Positions 1 to 11,855 of a stretch of DNA of 64,000 nucleotides are shown here, one piece after another; position 1 is the stretch's first letter, and the number at the start of each line of letters is the position of its first letter. A model generated the notes under the pieces. The model made no database searches, was not told the origin of the DNA, and saw nothing but the letters and a program-made list of their open reading frames with translations. Made by a program: the position numbers and the translations under genes. The DNA is from Aquilaria yunnanensis (lineage: Eukaryota; Streptophyta; Magnoliopsida; Malvales; Thymelaeaceae). The stretch spans positions 10,294,501-10,358,500 of the forward strand of contig CM077599.1 of assembly GCA_039654915.1 (NCBI GenBank). The letters run 5' to 3'.

Positions 1-385
1 TCCTGAAAGTGTCATGTGTAATAATCATTCTAAAAAAGATTCAATAAAATATAGTTTTGAAAGCTAAAAAATAGTGTAAGAACTGTATATATCGTAAAAC
101 ATACCTGTGGCAACGTCGGGTTTTCTGGAGTCGCCACCAATCTGTTTTTTCTTAGGTCGATTGGATACCTAAAATATGGTCTGCGAGAGTTCGGGGATCG
201 GGAGTACGGTTACGTTAAAACAACTTTGTTAAAACGCCCAAAAATTGGCACCTTAGTTGAATTTAATTTTATTTTGCTTTGCTTTTAAAAAATTTTCAGT
301 TAATTTTCAAAATTAGAAATTTTAACTGGATTAGTCGAAATGTGGATTTTTTTTTAAATTAATTAATTTGTATGAAATTTTATAC

Positions 386-473
386 TTCCGAACCATGGAC
401 TCTGCCGAGTCATTTGGACACGGAAGATTTTGATTCCGAACCATGGACTCTGCCGAGTCATTTGGACACGGAA
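386..473. repeat. Two identical 40-bp hairpin units in the solo LTR
   Basis: The same 40 bp occurs at 386-425 and 434-473. Each unit has an outer stem TTCCG/CGGAA and an inner stem GACTC-TGCC-GAGTC with a four-base loop. The surrounding DNA is nearly pure A/T, so these GC-rich palindromes stand out. Related units with a changed but still pairing inner stem lie at 563-604 and 1907-1937. Confidence 0.8.
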
Positions 474-562
474 TTTGGTGAACTTTTAAATAATTTAATC
501 CATATTGTAAATATGGATTTTTTATCTTTGTATTTATTTAATTTATTTAGTAAAAAAAAAGT

Positions 563-604
563 TTTCAAAACTGTAGATCCTGCCGGATCATCCGGATATG
601 GAAA
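563..604. repeat. Third hairpin unit, covarying inner stem
   Basis: The inner stem is GATCC-TGCC-GGATC (576-589). Compared with the units at 386-473, two stem positions have changed together with their partners (C-G to T-A and T-A to C-G), and the TGCC loop is kept. The outer stem is weaker (TTTC/GAAA). Confidence 0.65.
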
Positions 605-903
605 TTAATTTTTTATAATTAATTATTACATTCTTACTTATTATAGAATTAATTGTTAGTTTAATTACTAATTCGTAATTCTTTTTGTTTATGAAATTTT
701 TAGATTTATTAATAATCTAAAAATTTTATTTATTTATTTATTTTTTCTTTTCTTTTTTTTTCTTTTGATTTTCTTATCTTTCTTTTCTTTTTTTTTTTAT
801 TAATTTTTCTTGTTTAATGAAGGATATTTATTATTTAAAGAATTAATTAAAAAAAAGTAATTAATTTTTTTTAATAAGAAGTTAATTCAAAAAAAAAATT
901 TGA

Positions 904-1000
904 TCATGGTACGGGGCGTTGTTACTCAGCCAGACCCTCTTCACCAGGTGAAGCAGCTCAAAAGCGGGCACGAGACAGTTTCCAGCCAATATACCATGAA
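904..1000. repeat. GC-rich island closed by an 8-bp perfect inverted repeat
   Basis: TCATGGTA (904-911) pairs with TACCATGA (993-1000). Inside is a GC-rich stretch of about 80 nt, very unlike its A/T surroundings, which contains the 15-bp palindrome CTTCACC-A-GGTGAAG (939-953). The layout resembles a branched folded RNA or a protein-binding palindrome cluster. Function is unknown. Confidence 0.6.
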
Positions 1001-1139
1001 CTAAAAATTTTTAGACTTAACAACATGACTTAGATTTATTTTATGTTTTTTTTATTTAATTAAAATTTTATTTATTCAATGATGAAGGCAAAATTCATAT
1101 GTATTTTTCAAAAATAGAACAAAAGTCTTAATTTTGTTT

Positions 1140-1875
1140 TGAATGAATTAAGCAAAAATGATTATTCAAGAAAAGAAACTAAAAAAAAAATTTTATGTAT
1201 ATTTTAAACATAAAGGAAAATTTTTGATATTTATATGTTTTGTTTTTTTGATAAAAAAAATTAACTAAAAAGAAGTGATTATTTAACAAGGATCTTAAAA
1301 AAATAAAATTTATATGTATATTTTAAAAAAATAAAGGAAAGTTTTGATATTTATATTTCATTTTTTATGTTTTTTTTTTGTTTGATAAATAATTTTAATT
1401 AATAAGTCTAAGATATTTAAGAGATAATTTAATTCTTGTGAATTTATTCTATTTTTGAAATCATTTGCTAAGATTTTTATAAAGGAAACAAAAAGTTATA
1501 TCTTTTCATTATTTTAAAAGAAATAAGCAAAATATTACTGAATAAAATATTAGCCCAAAAATTTTACTTTTATCATTATTTTTATTACTAAAAAAAGGTC
1601 ATATTTTATTATTTTAAAATAAATAAGTAAAATGTTACTGAATAAAATATTAACCCAAAAATTTTACCCTTTTTTGTTCTTTTTATTAATAAAGAAAACT
1701 AAAAAGTTATATTATAAAAATAAGTAAAATATTACTGAAAAATATTAACCCAAAAATTTTACTCTTTTTATTCTTTTTTATTAATAAAGAAAACTAAAAA
1801 TTTATATTTTATTATTTTAATAAATAATTAATATATTAGTCCAAAGTTTTTTTATTTTTAATAAAGAAAAATTTA
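1140..1875. repeat. Degenerate AT-rich tandem repeats within the LTR
   Basis: A block centred on taaaatattactgaata followed by ttaacccaaaaattttac recurs about three times between 1490 and 1870, at roughly 110-120-bp spacing. An older pair sharing gataaaggaaa-like and ttgatatttatat segments lies at 1140-1440. These look like internal duplications of the LTR and are not coding. Confidence 0.5.
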
Positions 1876-1906
1876 TTTATATATTTTATTTAAAAATATT
1901 TCCAAG

Positions 1907-1937
1907 CCATGGATCCTGGCGGATCATTTGGTCATGG
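1907..1937. repeat. Fourth hairpin unit of the LTR
   Basis: The outer stem is CCATG/CATGG and the inner stem GATCC-TGGC-GGATC (1912-1925). It has the same architecture and the same following segment (atttgg) as the units at 386-473, but the inner stem sequence matches the 563-604 unit. Confidence 0.65.
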
Positions 1938-2324
1938 AGTTTTAATTTTTATTAAATTTTAATTATTTAATTAATTATTAATTTTAATTATAATTTTATT
2001 GGATTTTTCTTGAATTTTAAATTTTAAAGATCATTATTTTAAATATATGTTTAAAAAAAATTGATTTGTATATTTTTAGAATTATTTAATTATTTCTATT
2101 TATTAATTTTAACAAAAAGGAATAAAAAATCAACTTTGTTATCTTTAAAGAAATAATAAAAATAATTGGCTTTTAAAAATGATTTTTATTAGCCTTAATA
2201 ATTAATTACAAAATAATCTTCTTTTAATTTTCATTTATTTATTTATTAGTAAAGGGTAAAGGTGAATTAAATAAAAAAATAAAGTGGGGCTTTTTGGCCA
2301 TCCACTTTAAAAATAAATAATAAT

Positions 2325-2645
2325 AAAGGTTAGCAAAATTAATTAAATTAATTAACAACAATAATAAAAATTAGCCAAGTTTAATTAAATTAATTGTTAA
2401 CAACAATAATAAAAGTTAGCCAAGTTAATTAATTGATTAACAACAATAATAAAAAGTTAGTCAAGTTAATTAAATTAATTAACAATAATAATAAAAGTTA
2501 GCCAAATTAATTAATTGATTAACAAAGTTAATTAAATTAATTAATTAACAACAATAATAAAAAGTTACCCAAGTTTAATTAAATTAATTAACAAAGTTAA
2601 TTAAATTAATTAATTAACAATAATAAAAGTTAGTAAGTTAGTTGT
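2325..2645. repeat. AT-rich tandem array (ttagccaagttaatt / aacaacaataataaaa)
   Basis: About seven imperfect copies of a 45-50-bp unit combine a ttag(c)caagtt segment, a variable run of aattaa repeats and aacaacaataataaaa. The array lies inside the solo LTR and is non-coding. Confidence 0.7.
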
Positions 2646-2982
2646 TAGTTGTTAGTTGTTAATAACAACAATAAAGAAAGGGTTAGTAATAAACAAATAA
2701 TAAACAAATAAGTAAAAATTAAAAAAGGTTAATAATTAATTCTCCAAGAACAAAAGAAAAAGTTAGTAACCAAAGTGAAAAAGAATGAAAAGATAGAAGA
2801 TTAAGTAGGGGTTTTACCCTAGCAGTTTAATTTTGAATCTGAAGAATGAAGAAGAACAGAGCAACAACGCGGGAGTAGGGGCAGGGAGTGGTTTTGGCGG
2901 CCAAGACGGTGCACGGCAGGGGAGAAGTGGACGGCGGCCAGGGGCGAAGGAGGAAGACGGCGTCACGGCGAGGGGCACGGCG

Positions 2983-3007
2983 GAGAGAGAGAGAGAGAGA
3001 GAGAGAG
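2983..3007. repeat. (GA)n microsatellite
   Basis: About 12 uninterrupted GA units sit inside the GC-rich block of the solo LTR. On the minus strand this is a CT-run in the presumed leader downstream of the TATA box. Confidence 0.9.
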
Positions 3008-3150
3008 GGAACAGCAGTAAAAAAAAATTTGGCTTTCTGGGGAAGAAGGGAAGAGGGCTGGGGCTAAGGGCTGTAATTTTCTCTTTTTTCAAAACGGAGC
3101 TCTAAGTTTTTTTGCTATTTTTTTCTGTGTTCAGCACAAAATTTGGGGGG

Positions 3151-3160
3151 CTATTTATAG
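3151..3160 (-). promoter_or_regulatory. TATA box of the solo LTR
   Basis: The minus strand reads CTATAAATAG, followed by a C-run and then a CT-rich leader. This is the best core-promoter match in the LTR and sets its likely orientation (U3 about 3659-3160). Activity is not shown. Confidence 0.55.
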
Positions 3161-3664
3161 ATGAAGTTTAGCTGAACTGTTGATGGATAAATTAATAAAA
3201 AATTTCAAACTTATCTCTTAAATTGGTAAAATGACAATTTTAGTCTTTTACGTCTCTCAGCCTCTGAATAAGTTCTTGAAGCTTCTGATTTTGACAATTT
3301 TGTCGTTTTCTGTCAATTTGGGCCAGAAACGTCTGCAGGCTCAAAATTTTATGTGACAAACTACTAAATGCTCCTGGAACTTTCAGAATTTGTCAATTTT
3401 GCCTGAAACTTCTTAATTTTGTCATTTTTACCTCAAACTTTTAAATTTTGCCATTTTTTTTTTGGAGTTTTCTTTTTTTCTTTCAAATACACACATATAT
3501 CATTTTAAATCAAATCTTCACAAAACAAAAATGTATTTTAAACTAAAAATTTTTTTAGTAATAATAATAAAAATAATAATTAATTACTTTTTTTAATTAC
3601 TTTTTTTTTTCATAAAAAAAATTTTCTTTTTAATGGTCGGACGAAATTGGGTGTCAACAATACC

Positions 3665-6430
3665 CTTTTCAATGCATAAAGATCTCCACCTAGAAGTTTT
3701 GCATTACCTCAACAATGATGCACAGTAATAAATCTTTGCACTTTTTAACCAGGAAAAAAAAGGAAAAATGAAGACCATCTTGTACAACTATGAAAAATAA
3801 GAGATTTAGTGGGAAAAAAATAGATGGTACATACCAAAATCTCTTTATGCATTTGTTGCATGAAATATTCCAGTGTAAATAGATCCATTCTTTACATGGG
3901 TTTCCACAGGCTGCCCAATCAGATATGTTGTCAAATAAACTAATCAGTCACTGGAAGGACTTGAATAACCTAGATATCGTTGGATGGTCATGAATTCTCC
4001 AAGATCCCCAACAATCACGTCTTAAGTTTACAAAACTTTGAGCTTATCACTTAGTTGACCAAACAAAAAGGAAAAAATATCATAGGATGAAAAGAATCAA
4101 ATGAAGATCTGACCTAGGTTCGCGACATATACCACCTAAAAAGAATACCCTTTGTTGTTTCCTTTGTTAGTGTTGTGTTCAAAATTGCACATTGAGTCAT
4201 GATATTTTATTAAAGCATTAAACCAGTAATTATGTTTGTTGTTTTATTTATGCATAACGTAATAAACATAATTATAACCCTAAAATAATGATATTCTTAA
4301 ATGTTTCTGGTCTAGTATTATCGAGGAACGGGTTGCAATAATACGTAAAGACTAGCATATATGGAGACTAATATAAGATATATAGTCTACATATGGGTAC
4401 AAGTTGGAGAACTTGTGTATTGGACCAACCCACAATGAGAACGCTACATGGATCGTTATATGAGTGTCATAAGTAATTCTTATTGATCATGGTAAATATA
4501 GTCCTTTCACCTAAGGTCATCAAGGTTCTCTATATGTGAGTCACATACTTTGATATTTCCCTTTGTTGCTCGTAACTGAGTGAGCTTGAAGGAGGTAATA
4601 AGGTATGTCACATATCATGCAGAGAGTTTTGTATGATTAAGATGAAATTTATCCCTCCTATGTTACGGGAGTGATATCTTTGGGCCCATTGATAGAGTGA
4701 GACTAAGAAAATGCATGGTCATGCTCGAATGAGTTGATATATGATATCAATATCATTAGTTTAAATTAATCTACTCGGTAATCAAAAAATCATGTATCGG
4801 GCTCTACAAGAGTGACACAGTCCATATCTCATGCTTAGTTTTGATATCTTGGACAAAGGTACAATGGCACATACGGATAACAATCATAAATGTTTAGTCA
4901 AATCACCGACAATCTTGTCACTTGGGTAGCAATGATGTGTAGCTAGACACCACTCATTGCTTATGATCATAAATATGATTTATGATCATTACCAACATGG
5001 TAAGAACCTATTGGATCGTACACATAAAGCCTATTTGGATTATTTGAGTGCATGAGCTAATTTATTTGGGTTATGGTTTCATGATAATTTCGTATTAATA
5101 ATTGGCTCAAAAGTTATGTCATTATTAAGCCCGAATAAAACCTAATTGGATTAGGGCTTTGAAACTCATTAGACTTGAAAGTTGAGTCTCACTATAAATA
5201 CATCATATAGTGAAAAATTCATAGTTTTTTACCATGGCCTCCTAAAAGTTCTAGCTGCACTCTTCTCTTGTCATTCCTTAGAGGATGTAAGCTAGTACTG
5301 CGAGCGCAAGAGAAAGGCATATGCTGGGACATAGCGGAAACGTGGTGATCTCGAGAGGCTCGTGTGGATACCGTAGAGAGCTTGAACATGTCAATTGTTC
5401 AATTTTTGTGATTCGACCCAACAGTTGGGTGAAAGATCTCAACTGAATTAGGTATGAAAATTTCGAACACCTGGTTTATCCCATTTCACTTGGATATTAG
5501 AGGATTTCAATTATATTCTGTTGCACTTGTTTGGCTCCCGAAACCCTACGTCCTCCACGTAGATCATTGATTTCCCCTATGAAGATCTCCCGTTCTGTTG
5601 GCGAAAGGCACAATATCTTATTATTGGCTGCAGTTTTGTCAAAGTTGCAACTCGCAAGCAGCTTGGTTTCGACAATGAAAGCAAACTGGGTTTTCATAGA
5701 TCGGGAGAAACACGAGTTACGTAGGGTAGAAACATAGGTGCGGGAAAATACTTTATTGGTATATAAATTTGAGAAAATTTGGCAGAAAAAGAACTAAACT
5801 ACCGAAGAGAACAAAATGATGTTGCTTGAGTTGTGGGGAAAATATATGTAATGTGAGGCCTGAATCATCATATGGATAAATTTAGGACCAAAATGTAAAA
5901 AATAAAAGTATATGGGGAGTGAAATAGAGGTTTGACCATTTATAGGGTTGAGGATGCCCTGTGGCTTATTTACTTTATTAGTTACTAAAATTGTCTGCTC
6001 CTCTATCAGCCAGCAGTTGTGACTTGTGAGGAGCATTGGTGAGTTTTGACAGTTTGCCTCAATCTGCTTTTCTTAGTGCTTGCTTCCTTTCTTTCTTTTT
6101 CTTGCATACATTATGTATCTAAGCTAGAGTATTTTAAATTATTCACTTTCTTAATAATATAAGATGCTTAAATTTTTAATCTACATCATGAGAGCCTTGC
6201 TGAAAATTGTTATCTTCTGAAAACCTGTTTCATAAAATCACATTTGTCTTCTGACTTCAATTGTTCACCTTGCCGCTTATCTCATTGAAATTTTCTTCAT
6301 CAAGATGGCCAAATTGTTTGCTTCATTTTGCTCTCTTTATAATGTTCTAGATTTTCCCATTGAAGCCATATTTGAAGGATCATTAGACCCAATTGAAAAG
6401 TCATGTCTCATCTTATGTAATGGATTTTGG
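3665..6430. other. Non-genic interval with a probable retrotransposon relic (about 4150-5500)
   Basis: No conserved protein is visible in six frames. The stretch from about 4150 to 5500 is of more even base composition than its flanks. It ends in a segment (ttgtgattcgacccaacagt, near 5414) of a style I associate with dispersed plant LTR-type repeats. I could not find two LTRs, TG...CA ends or a target duplication, so this is only a suspicion. The short reading frames at 5497-6036 look random. Confidence 0.3.
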
Positions 6431-6431
6431 T

Positions 6432-6786
6432 GAAAAAGTGCAATTTTAGTTATAAAATTTTACATATTTTTCTATTTCAATCTTAAAACTTTGCGACTAC
6501 ATAAACAGTTAGTCTTAGTATTGATCATTTTTTAAATCAATTTTTTAATTACAATTTAAACCATTTAGCAACTATTTTTCAATAAATTCAATCTATGAAA
6601 TAATTTTTTTACTGTCAATGAACTATTTAAATTATCAATTTTTTCCCTATATAAATCATATTCCTATTAAATAACTATATTTGAGTAAGTATGTGACTAT
6701 CTGCTAACATTTTAGTAAAGTTTTAGGACTAATTTGTAAAATTTAAAAGTTTTAGGGCTAAAAAAAAGTAAAAATTCACTTTTTTT
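6432..6786. repeat. Probable MITE with imperfect inverted arms
   Basis: The left arm (from about 6432, gtgcaattttagttataaaa) matches the reverse complement of the right arm (ending about 6786 in aaaaattcac), including a shared cctaaaactttact-like segment near the inner ends. The size (about 350 bp) and lack of coding capacity fit a small non-autonomous DNA transposon. I found no convincing target duplication, so the family is unassigned. Confidence 0.4.
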
Positions 6787-7324
6787 AATCTTTTCAAACT
6801 TATTTAAAGCTAAAACATTACGTCCATGAATTATATCATATATTGCAAACTATACCTATACTAAAAATAATTTTAAAATGACCTAACCATCCATCGGTTG
6901 CAAGAGTTGTCCTTCCTTTTATCTAGTGGTGGTTGGTGGGCCAACCCAGCCCAGACCCGGCCGGGCCTGGGTCGGCTTTTTTGGACCCAAGCATAATCCA
7001 CATCAAAGTTGGATGGGCCTGGGCCGGGATGGGGCGAGTCCGAGTTAGGCCGAGTTTGTGCGATTAATAAAAAATATGTTTTAATATGTTTGCAATTATT
7101 CTTCGAGAATAATTTTATGAAATATATATATTTTTAGAAGAAACACCACCACCAGTGTCATTTTTATTAATAAAAAAGTCAAATAACACTTACATAATTT
7201 GGAACATGCCTTACACTTGAAAATAACGAAACGTTCTAGGAAAAAAAAAGGCAAAACTTAAGATCTGTACTTAACAGTATAATTAGATTAATTACGTTCT
7301 TTAAATTGTAAAGAAACCTACAAT

Positions 7325-7966
7325 CTACTCTTGCGGGTTATCATCAGAAGGGACTTCATCATCTAAACTTTTCATATTTTGCTTCCTTAGAGCAGCAAGG
7401 GCCCAATCCCGGTTGCAAACGCAAACCTTAGCGGCCTTAGGTGTGAGCCTTGCTTGTTTCTTTGAGATGACTCATTTTCCCGCACTAAAGGCAGCTTCGG
7501 AAGCGACAGTAGAGACTAGAACTACTAAGATCTCTTGCATCAGTATGGATAAGATCGAGAATCTTCTTTTTTTGTTCTTCCACCACTTGAGGATGTCTTC
7601 TTCATTACTTTTAAATGAAGTGCAGAGGTAATCATCCCATTCTCCCAATCTCAGATTTGTGGGTCTCGGTCGTTTGAGGATATTTGCCACTAAGTTGAAT
7701 CGTGATGATGAGGAAGAGGTGAAATGTCTTGTGGGTGTTGGATCGGATGACTTAACCTTATCAGAATGCTTAACTGAGTAGAGTTTGTATAATTCTATCA
7801 AATTGTGGTCAACTTCAGCAGAAATAGCAAGTGCAGAAACTTGTGTTTGACCTACATATGTATGATAGTATGCTTTTAGCAATTGCAAACAACCCGTGAT
7901 TTTGACATTTGGATCTAATATACATGCAATAAGATAAATTTGTGAGATTTGTTGAAAATAATCAAA
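7325..7966 (-). pseudogene. hAT transposase, C-terminal part including the dimerisation domain
   Basis: The minus-strand reading starts at the retrotransposon junction (DYFQQISQIYLIACILDP) and runs into the hAT C-terminal dimerisation region, with landmarks LGEWDDYL, ILKWWKNKKRRFSILSILMQ and VSTVASEAAFS. An in-frame TGA at 7471-7469 follows SAGK, at the place where family members usually read on through a GGR-like motif. The same frame then continues through a conserved-looking tail (CNRDWALAALRKQ) to a TAG at 7327-7325. The stop and the retrotransposon insertion make the gene non-functional. The reading resumes in frame with the upstream part at 17059 once the insert and one target-site copy are removed. 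Confidence 0.8.
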
Positions 7967-9461
7967 TGCTGCGCTCTAGCAGTTGTAACCCAAGTGTATG
8001 TTGTCGCAAGTAATAAAATCTCGGGAGTCCGAATATCGAACCACAGGGAAGTGAATTAAGAAATACAAGTTATAAATTTGTTTCTAAGGAAAGATCTTGG
8101 TGCAAGGTGTGAACAGGTGTTAATAAAAAAAACTCAAATTTAAATAAAATAGCTAAGGTTATGGAATCCACTTTTAGTATATCGATTATGATTAATTTTT
8201 AGCTCATCTTACCACTCAATTGAGATCCACACATAAAGGAGTTCTCAATCGGAAAATTTAATTAGTATTAACGTTTATTGATCTTAAAATGCTAACACTT
8301 GCTAAAGGATTCAAGTATTCATCATGTCAACCTTTGTCGACAATAACTCAAGATTCTAATATAGCCGGCAGAGCCATGTTCTATAGAGGGAATCAAGCAG
8401 CTTTTGTGCCAATGATTTGACTATGATGAATCAAGACTCATACTTAACAAAGAAGGAATTTAAATACATTAAGGAAGAAAATACCGTTAATGTTGTGATC
8501 CATTCAAATCAATCATAACCTCTACACCAAAAACTTCACCCTTTCACCTTAGTAAAAAGAAGATTAATTAAACATAATAAAAATAAACAACATGTAGAAA
8601 GATGAAATGAACATAAATCAAAAGATCAAAAGAAAGAACAAGAACAAGAATGAGAACGAGAAAACACTTGGACAGAGCTTTGATATTGAAAACTAAAACA
8701 AAAACAAAAGAAGAAAAGCTAAAGATGAAACAAGAACATAGAAATGGTCTAAGAAATGGGCAACCTTCACCCTCCCCCCAAGGTACCTATTTATAGAATT
8801 TTTTGGTGGGTGAAATGGTAAAAATAAATTGGTAAAATGTAGGTAAATACAAATCAATAATGGTGAGCCGCAACTTCTTTTAATTTTTTGACCATTGTAG
8901 ACATCAGATCAACTTTTTCTCAAAGCACAGAAGTTGTAGATCTCCTCTTTAGCTTCGAATCGATAGCTTGCTTATTTAAATCGGATATCCGTAGCTCAAG
9001 TTATGATTTTTCTACCGAAACTGCTCTTTAACACACGAAATAACGAAGAGTCTCATCTATAATCAGATTTTGGCAATGAAAATGATCAAATTGGTTAACA
9101 GAATCAAGCAGATTTGGAGATCTATGTGTTGGTTTTCAGATTAATTTGAAATCACTCAGTTCTAACATCTACAGCTCCAGATATAATTTTTCTCTTGAAG
9201 GGTCGCCAAGTGATGATTTTACATACGTAAAAAAAATTATTTAATTTTGATGAATAATAAAATGCGTATGAACAGTGAAATACGCATATAAATAGTAACA
9301 AGTGGATAGTGATAGGTGAATAGTAAAAATGTGTATGAATAGTAAAAATGCATGAATAGTAACCCGGTGAAAAAATGTTCAGAATATAGAAATTAATCAT
9401 ACTCAAAGTATATAATAATAATTCAAATCCTTAATAACAATACACTTATGAGTATTCATCA
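7967..9461 (-). repeat. 3' LTR of the Athila-like retrotransposon
   Basis: This is 1495 bp with TG...CA ends (tgctgcgctc ... attcatca), homologous over its whole length to 15583-17053. The polypurine-like motif AAGGGGTG lies immediately internal to it on the minus strand, just above 9461. By hand I count about ten differences over the first 115 aligned bases, so the insertion is old. A TATA box (ctatttatag on the plus strand) lies near 8787. Confidence 0.9.
9240..9365. repeat. GAATAGT-type motif cluster in the LTR (copy 1)
   Basis: Several degenerate copies of gaatagtaa / gaacagtga at 10-25-bp spacing are interleaved with gtgtatg and gcgtatg. The matching cluster in the other LTR is at 16855-16965. 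In the element's orientation the cluster lies in U3, upstream of the TATA box. Confidence 0.65.
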
Positions 9462-11855
9462 CACCCCTTAACCAGGTTCTTGCTAGTCCCTAGTAAGTGT
9501 AACCTAAGAAAATAAACAAAATACATAATCTAACAACTCATGACAGATCATGCTATGAATATATGACACTTGTAAACTTGAATTGCAAGTAATTAATGAA
9601 AGGAGAAAAATTTAAGTCCTTGTTACCAGAGGTTGAAGATCACTTCCTAAGTATTTGCACTTATTTTAAGGTGAATTTGTGAACAGTTTACTTCGTGTTT
9701 CTTAATCCGGAGCTTGCAAGGGGATCCAACTCCATCATTACTAGATTTCCAATAGGGACTGCATGTAAATTTAAGTCCAATGGTCTTTATACAATGTTGT
9801 AATAAGGCTGGATTTGGTGAAAACGGGAATCGGATAGATGTTTTTTATTTTTTTAATGGTGGAGTTTAAGAAAACTAGTAATACAATGAATAATAAATAT
9901 GAGCACTTAAAACACTAAATACCCTAATCCACCCTAGTCTCCAAGTCCTCTCCAAAACACAATTTCTTATCAACACATGAGTTTAGAAAACAAATATAGT
10001 TGAGTTTTAAATTTATTGAATTTAACAATTTTTTTCTTTTTTTTTTTCCTTTACCTCTCTCCGTTTCAAAATAGCTGGCCTCATTTGACTTACATAAATA
10101 TTAAGGCTGAAGTTATTTTTTTTTTTCAAAATTGTCCTCCATGTTTATCTATCCGAAAAAGATAAAAGAAGATGTCTTTCATCTTTACTTTAGTATAGAT
10201 TGATTCACATGGGTAGGAGCATATATAATTTTATTTGAAAGGGAAAGAGAACAATTTTTTTTTTAGACTGCCATCAAAGAAAAAGAAGCTACGTATTATG
10301 AAATGAAGAGTTTTTTTTTAAAATTTATCTATATATTTTTTTTTACTTTATTTTGTGATGGTTTTTTCTTATGATTTCGCTTTTACCTTTTTATACCATA
10401 AATCAAAATTTGTTTAAAACTCAACCATCCAATGATATACACTCAATTTTTATGATTTAAACTTAACTCACCCCAATTTTTCCACTATGGCAAATTAAAC
10501 ACAAGGTAACCTAACATATTCTGAAGTGCACCCCACACTTATTCTTTATTTTACAAAAAAAAAACACATTCATTTTAATTCTCTAAGCCCATAATCATAT
10601 AAGCATCACTAGTTCCAAGGATAATAAAGGATCAAAATGAAGTGGAAGTGGTTAAACATATAGGGTTCAAACAAAGAATAAGGCTATAAGGCTCAAAGGG
10701 GCTCACTAAGGGATAATGTACAAGGTTAGCCTTTTGGCAAGTGGTTGGCCCTAAAATGCCATTTTTTTTTCTTAAATTTACATACAAGAAATAAGGTTGC
10801 ATGGGTCCTTAAGGTCACCCATCCAAGCAAGGTCTAGCTCAAAACACAAAGTAAGCACTCTCAACAAAGAAATTCACACATCTTAATAAACACTAATGGC
10901 TCAAAAGTGCTCATCGGTTATTTATTTTCCTCAGATAACAAGCAACATACTTTAACTACTTTAAAAAATGAACAATCATTTCAAATTTACAAGGTATACA
11001 TCGAATGATGATATTTCCATGAGTTGAGTTCCTAAATGCAAACAAATAACCTAAATTCATGCCAAATGTTCCTACATGCAACTATTTATGTTTGCAAAAA
11101 AAAATGTTATGTACGTCACATAAAATAGGATGCGTCTCAAGAGTGAAAATTTATTTTTTACTCAGCAATCATAAACTAAGTGTTTTGTCTAATGATTTTA
11201 ATATTAATATGAGAGAAACTAAACTGAAAAAAAATCAAATATCAACTATCCCTCACCCCAACCAGATTAAGACATTATCCCTAATGTCAAAACATAGATA
11301 AGAAGAGTGAAGAAGAAATTACCTGACTGGTAGTTATTGAAAATGAAAAACCTAAAATAACTTAAAATAGAATAAAGAAAATGCTGATAGTAAAACTAAA
11401 ATATAAAATAAACAGATCCATAAGTCCGATTGCTCTCTTCCACAGTACTTTATCACTTATTAAGGATTGACAACCTGTAAAGAAAAATAACAAAAATAAA
11501 ATGACATTAATGCACAGTAGTTGTGATTGTGGCTCAAATCTTCCACTGGTTTTACGTCCAGTAACGGCTTTAATGCCTTCTATAACTAGGAGATATGATT
11601 CTCATCCAGTTTTCTTACAAATTGGCAAACAATGTCGTTTAAAGTCAGATTCCCAAGATTATAACGCTCTTGTTCTTTATGAAAAGCCCCTCATAAACCA
11701 AGAATTTCATGTTGCACTATTCCACAAGAATGCGTTTCAAGAGTCAATCGGATATTATCCAAAGATTCCTTATGCAGGCAATTTTTAATGATTTTTCTTT
11801 TATTTTCTCGATTATCGGACATCATCCCTAAAGAACGATATTTAGTATCACAATT
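9462..11855 (-). other. Non-coding 3' region of the retrotransposon
   Basis: About 2.4 kb lies between the pol remnant and the 3' LTR. I see no domain on either strand. The plus-strand reading frames at 11059-11301 and 11501-11788 have no recognisable motif. Athila-type elements often carry an env-like frame in this region; none can be recognised here. Confidence 0.6.

Larger units (their letters stand above)
106..3659 (-). mobile_element. Solo LTR of a large Ty3/gypsy-type retrotransposon, 3.55 kb
   Basis: The element starts TGTGGCAACG and ends GTGTCAACA, so it has TG...CA ends. It is flanked by the perfect 5-bp target duplication atacc (101-105 and 3660-3664). There is no gag or pol reading frame and no primer-binding site next to either end, so it is a single LTR left by LTR-LTR recombination. 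Read on the minus strand it begins TGTTGACACCC, has a canonical TATA box at 3160-3151, then a CT-rich leader, so transcription probably ran right to left with a roughly 3-kb R-U5. The length and ends recall Tat/Ogre-type LTRs, but that family assignment is from memory and only moderately secure. The interior is extremely AT-rich apart from small GC-rich hairpin islands and a GC-rich block at about 2870-3100. Confidence 0.8.

Noticed and set aside
2814..3105. Overlapping 90-codon open frames on both strands
   Set aside because: They lie in the GC-rich leader-like block of a solo LTR and include the GA repeat; no domain, low complexity.
4150..5500. Possible second solo LTR
   Set aside because: Repeat-like style, but TG...CA ends with a matching 5-bp flank could not be found; kept only as a low-confidence note.
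7413..7631. Plus-strand open frame of 72 codons
   Set aside because: Shadow of the minus-strand hAT transposase C-terminus.
11059..11788. Plus-strand open frames inside the retrotransposon
   Set aside because: Opposite to element orientation, no motif, chance frames in the 3' non-coding region.
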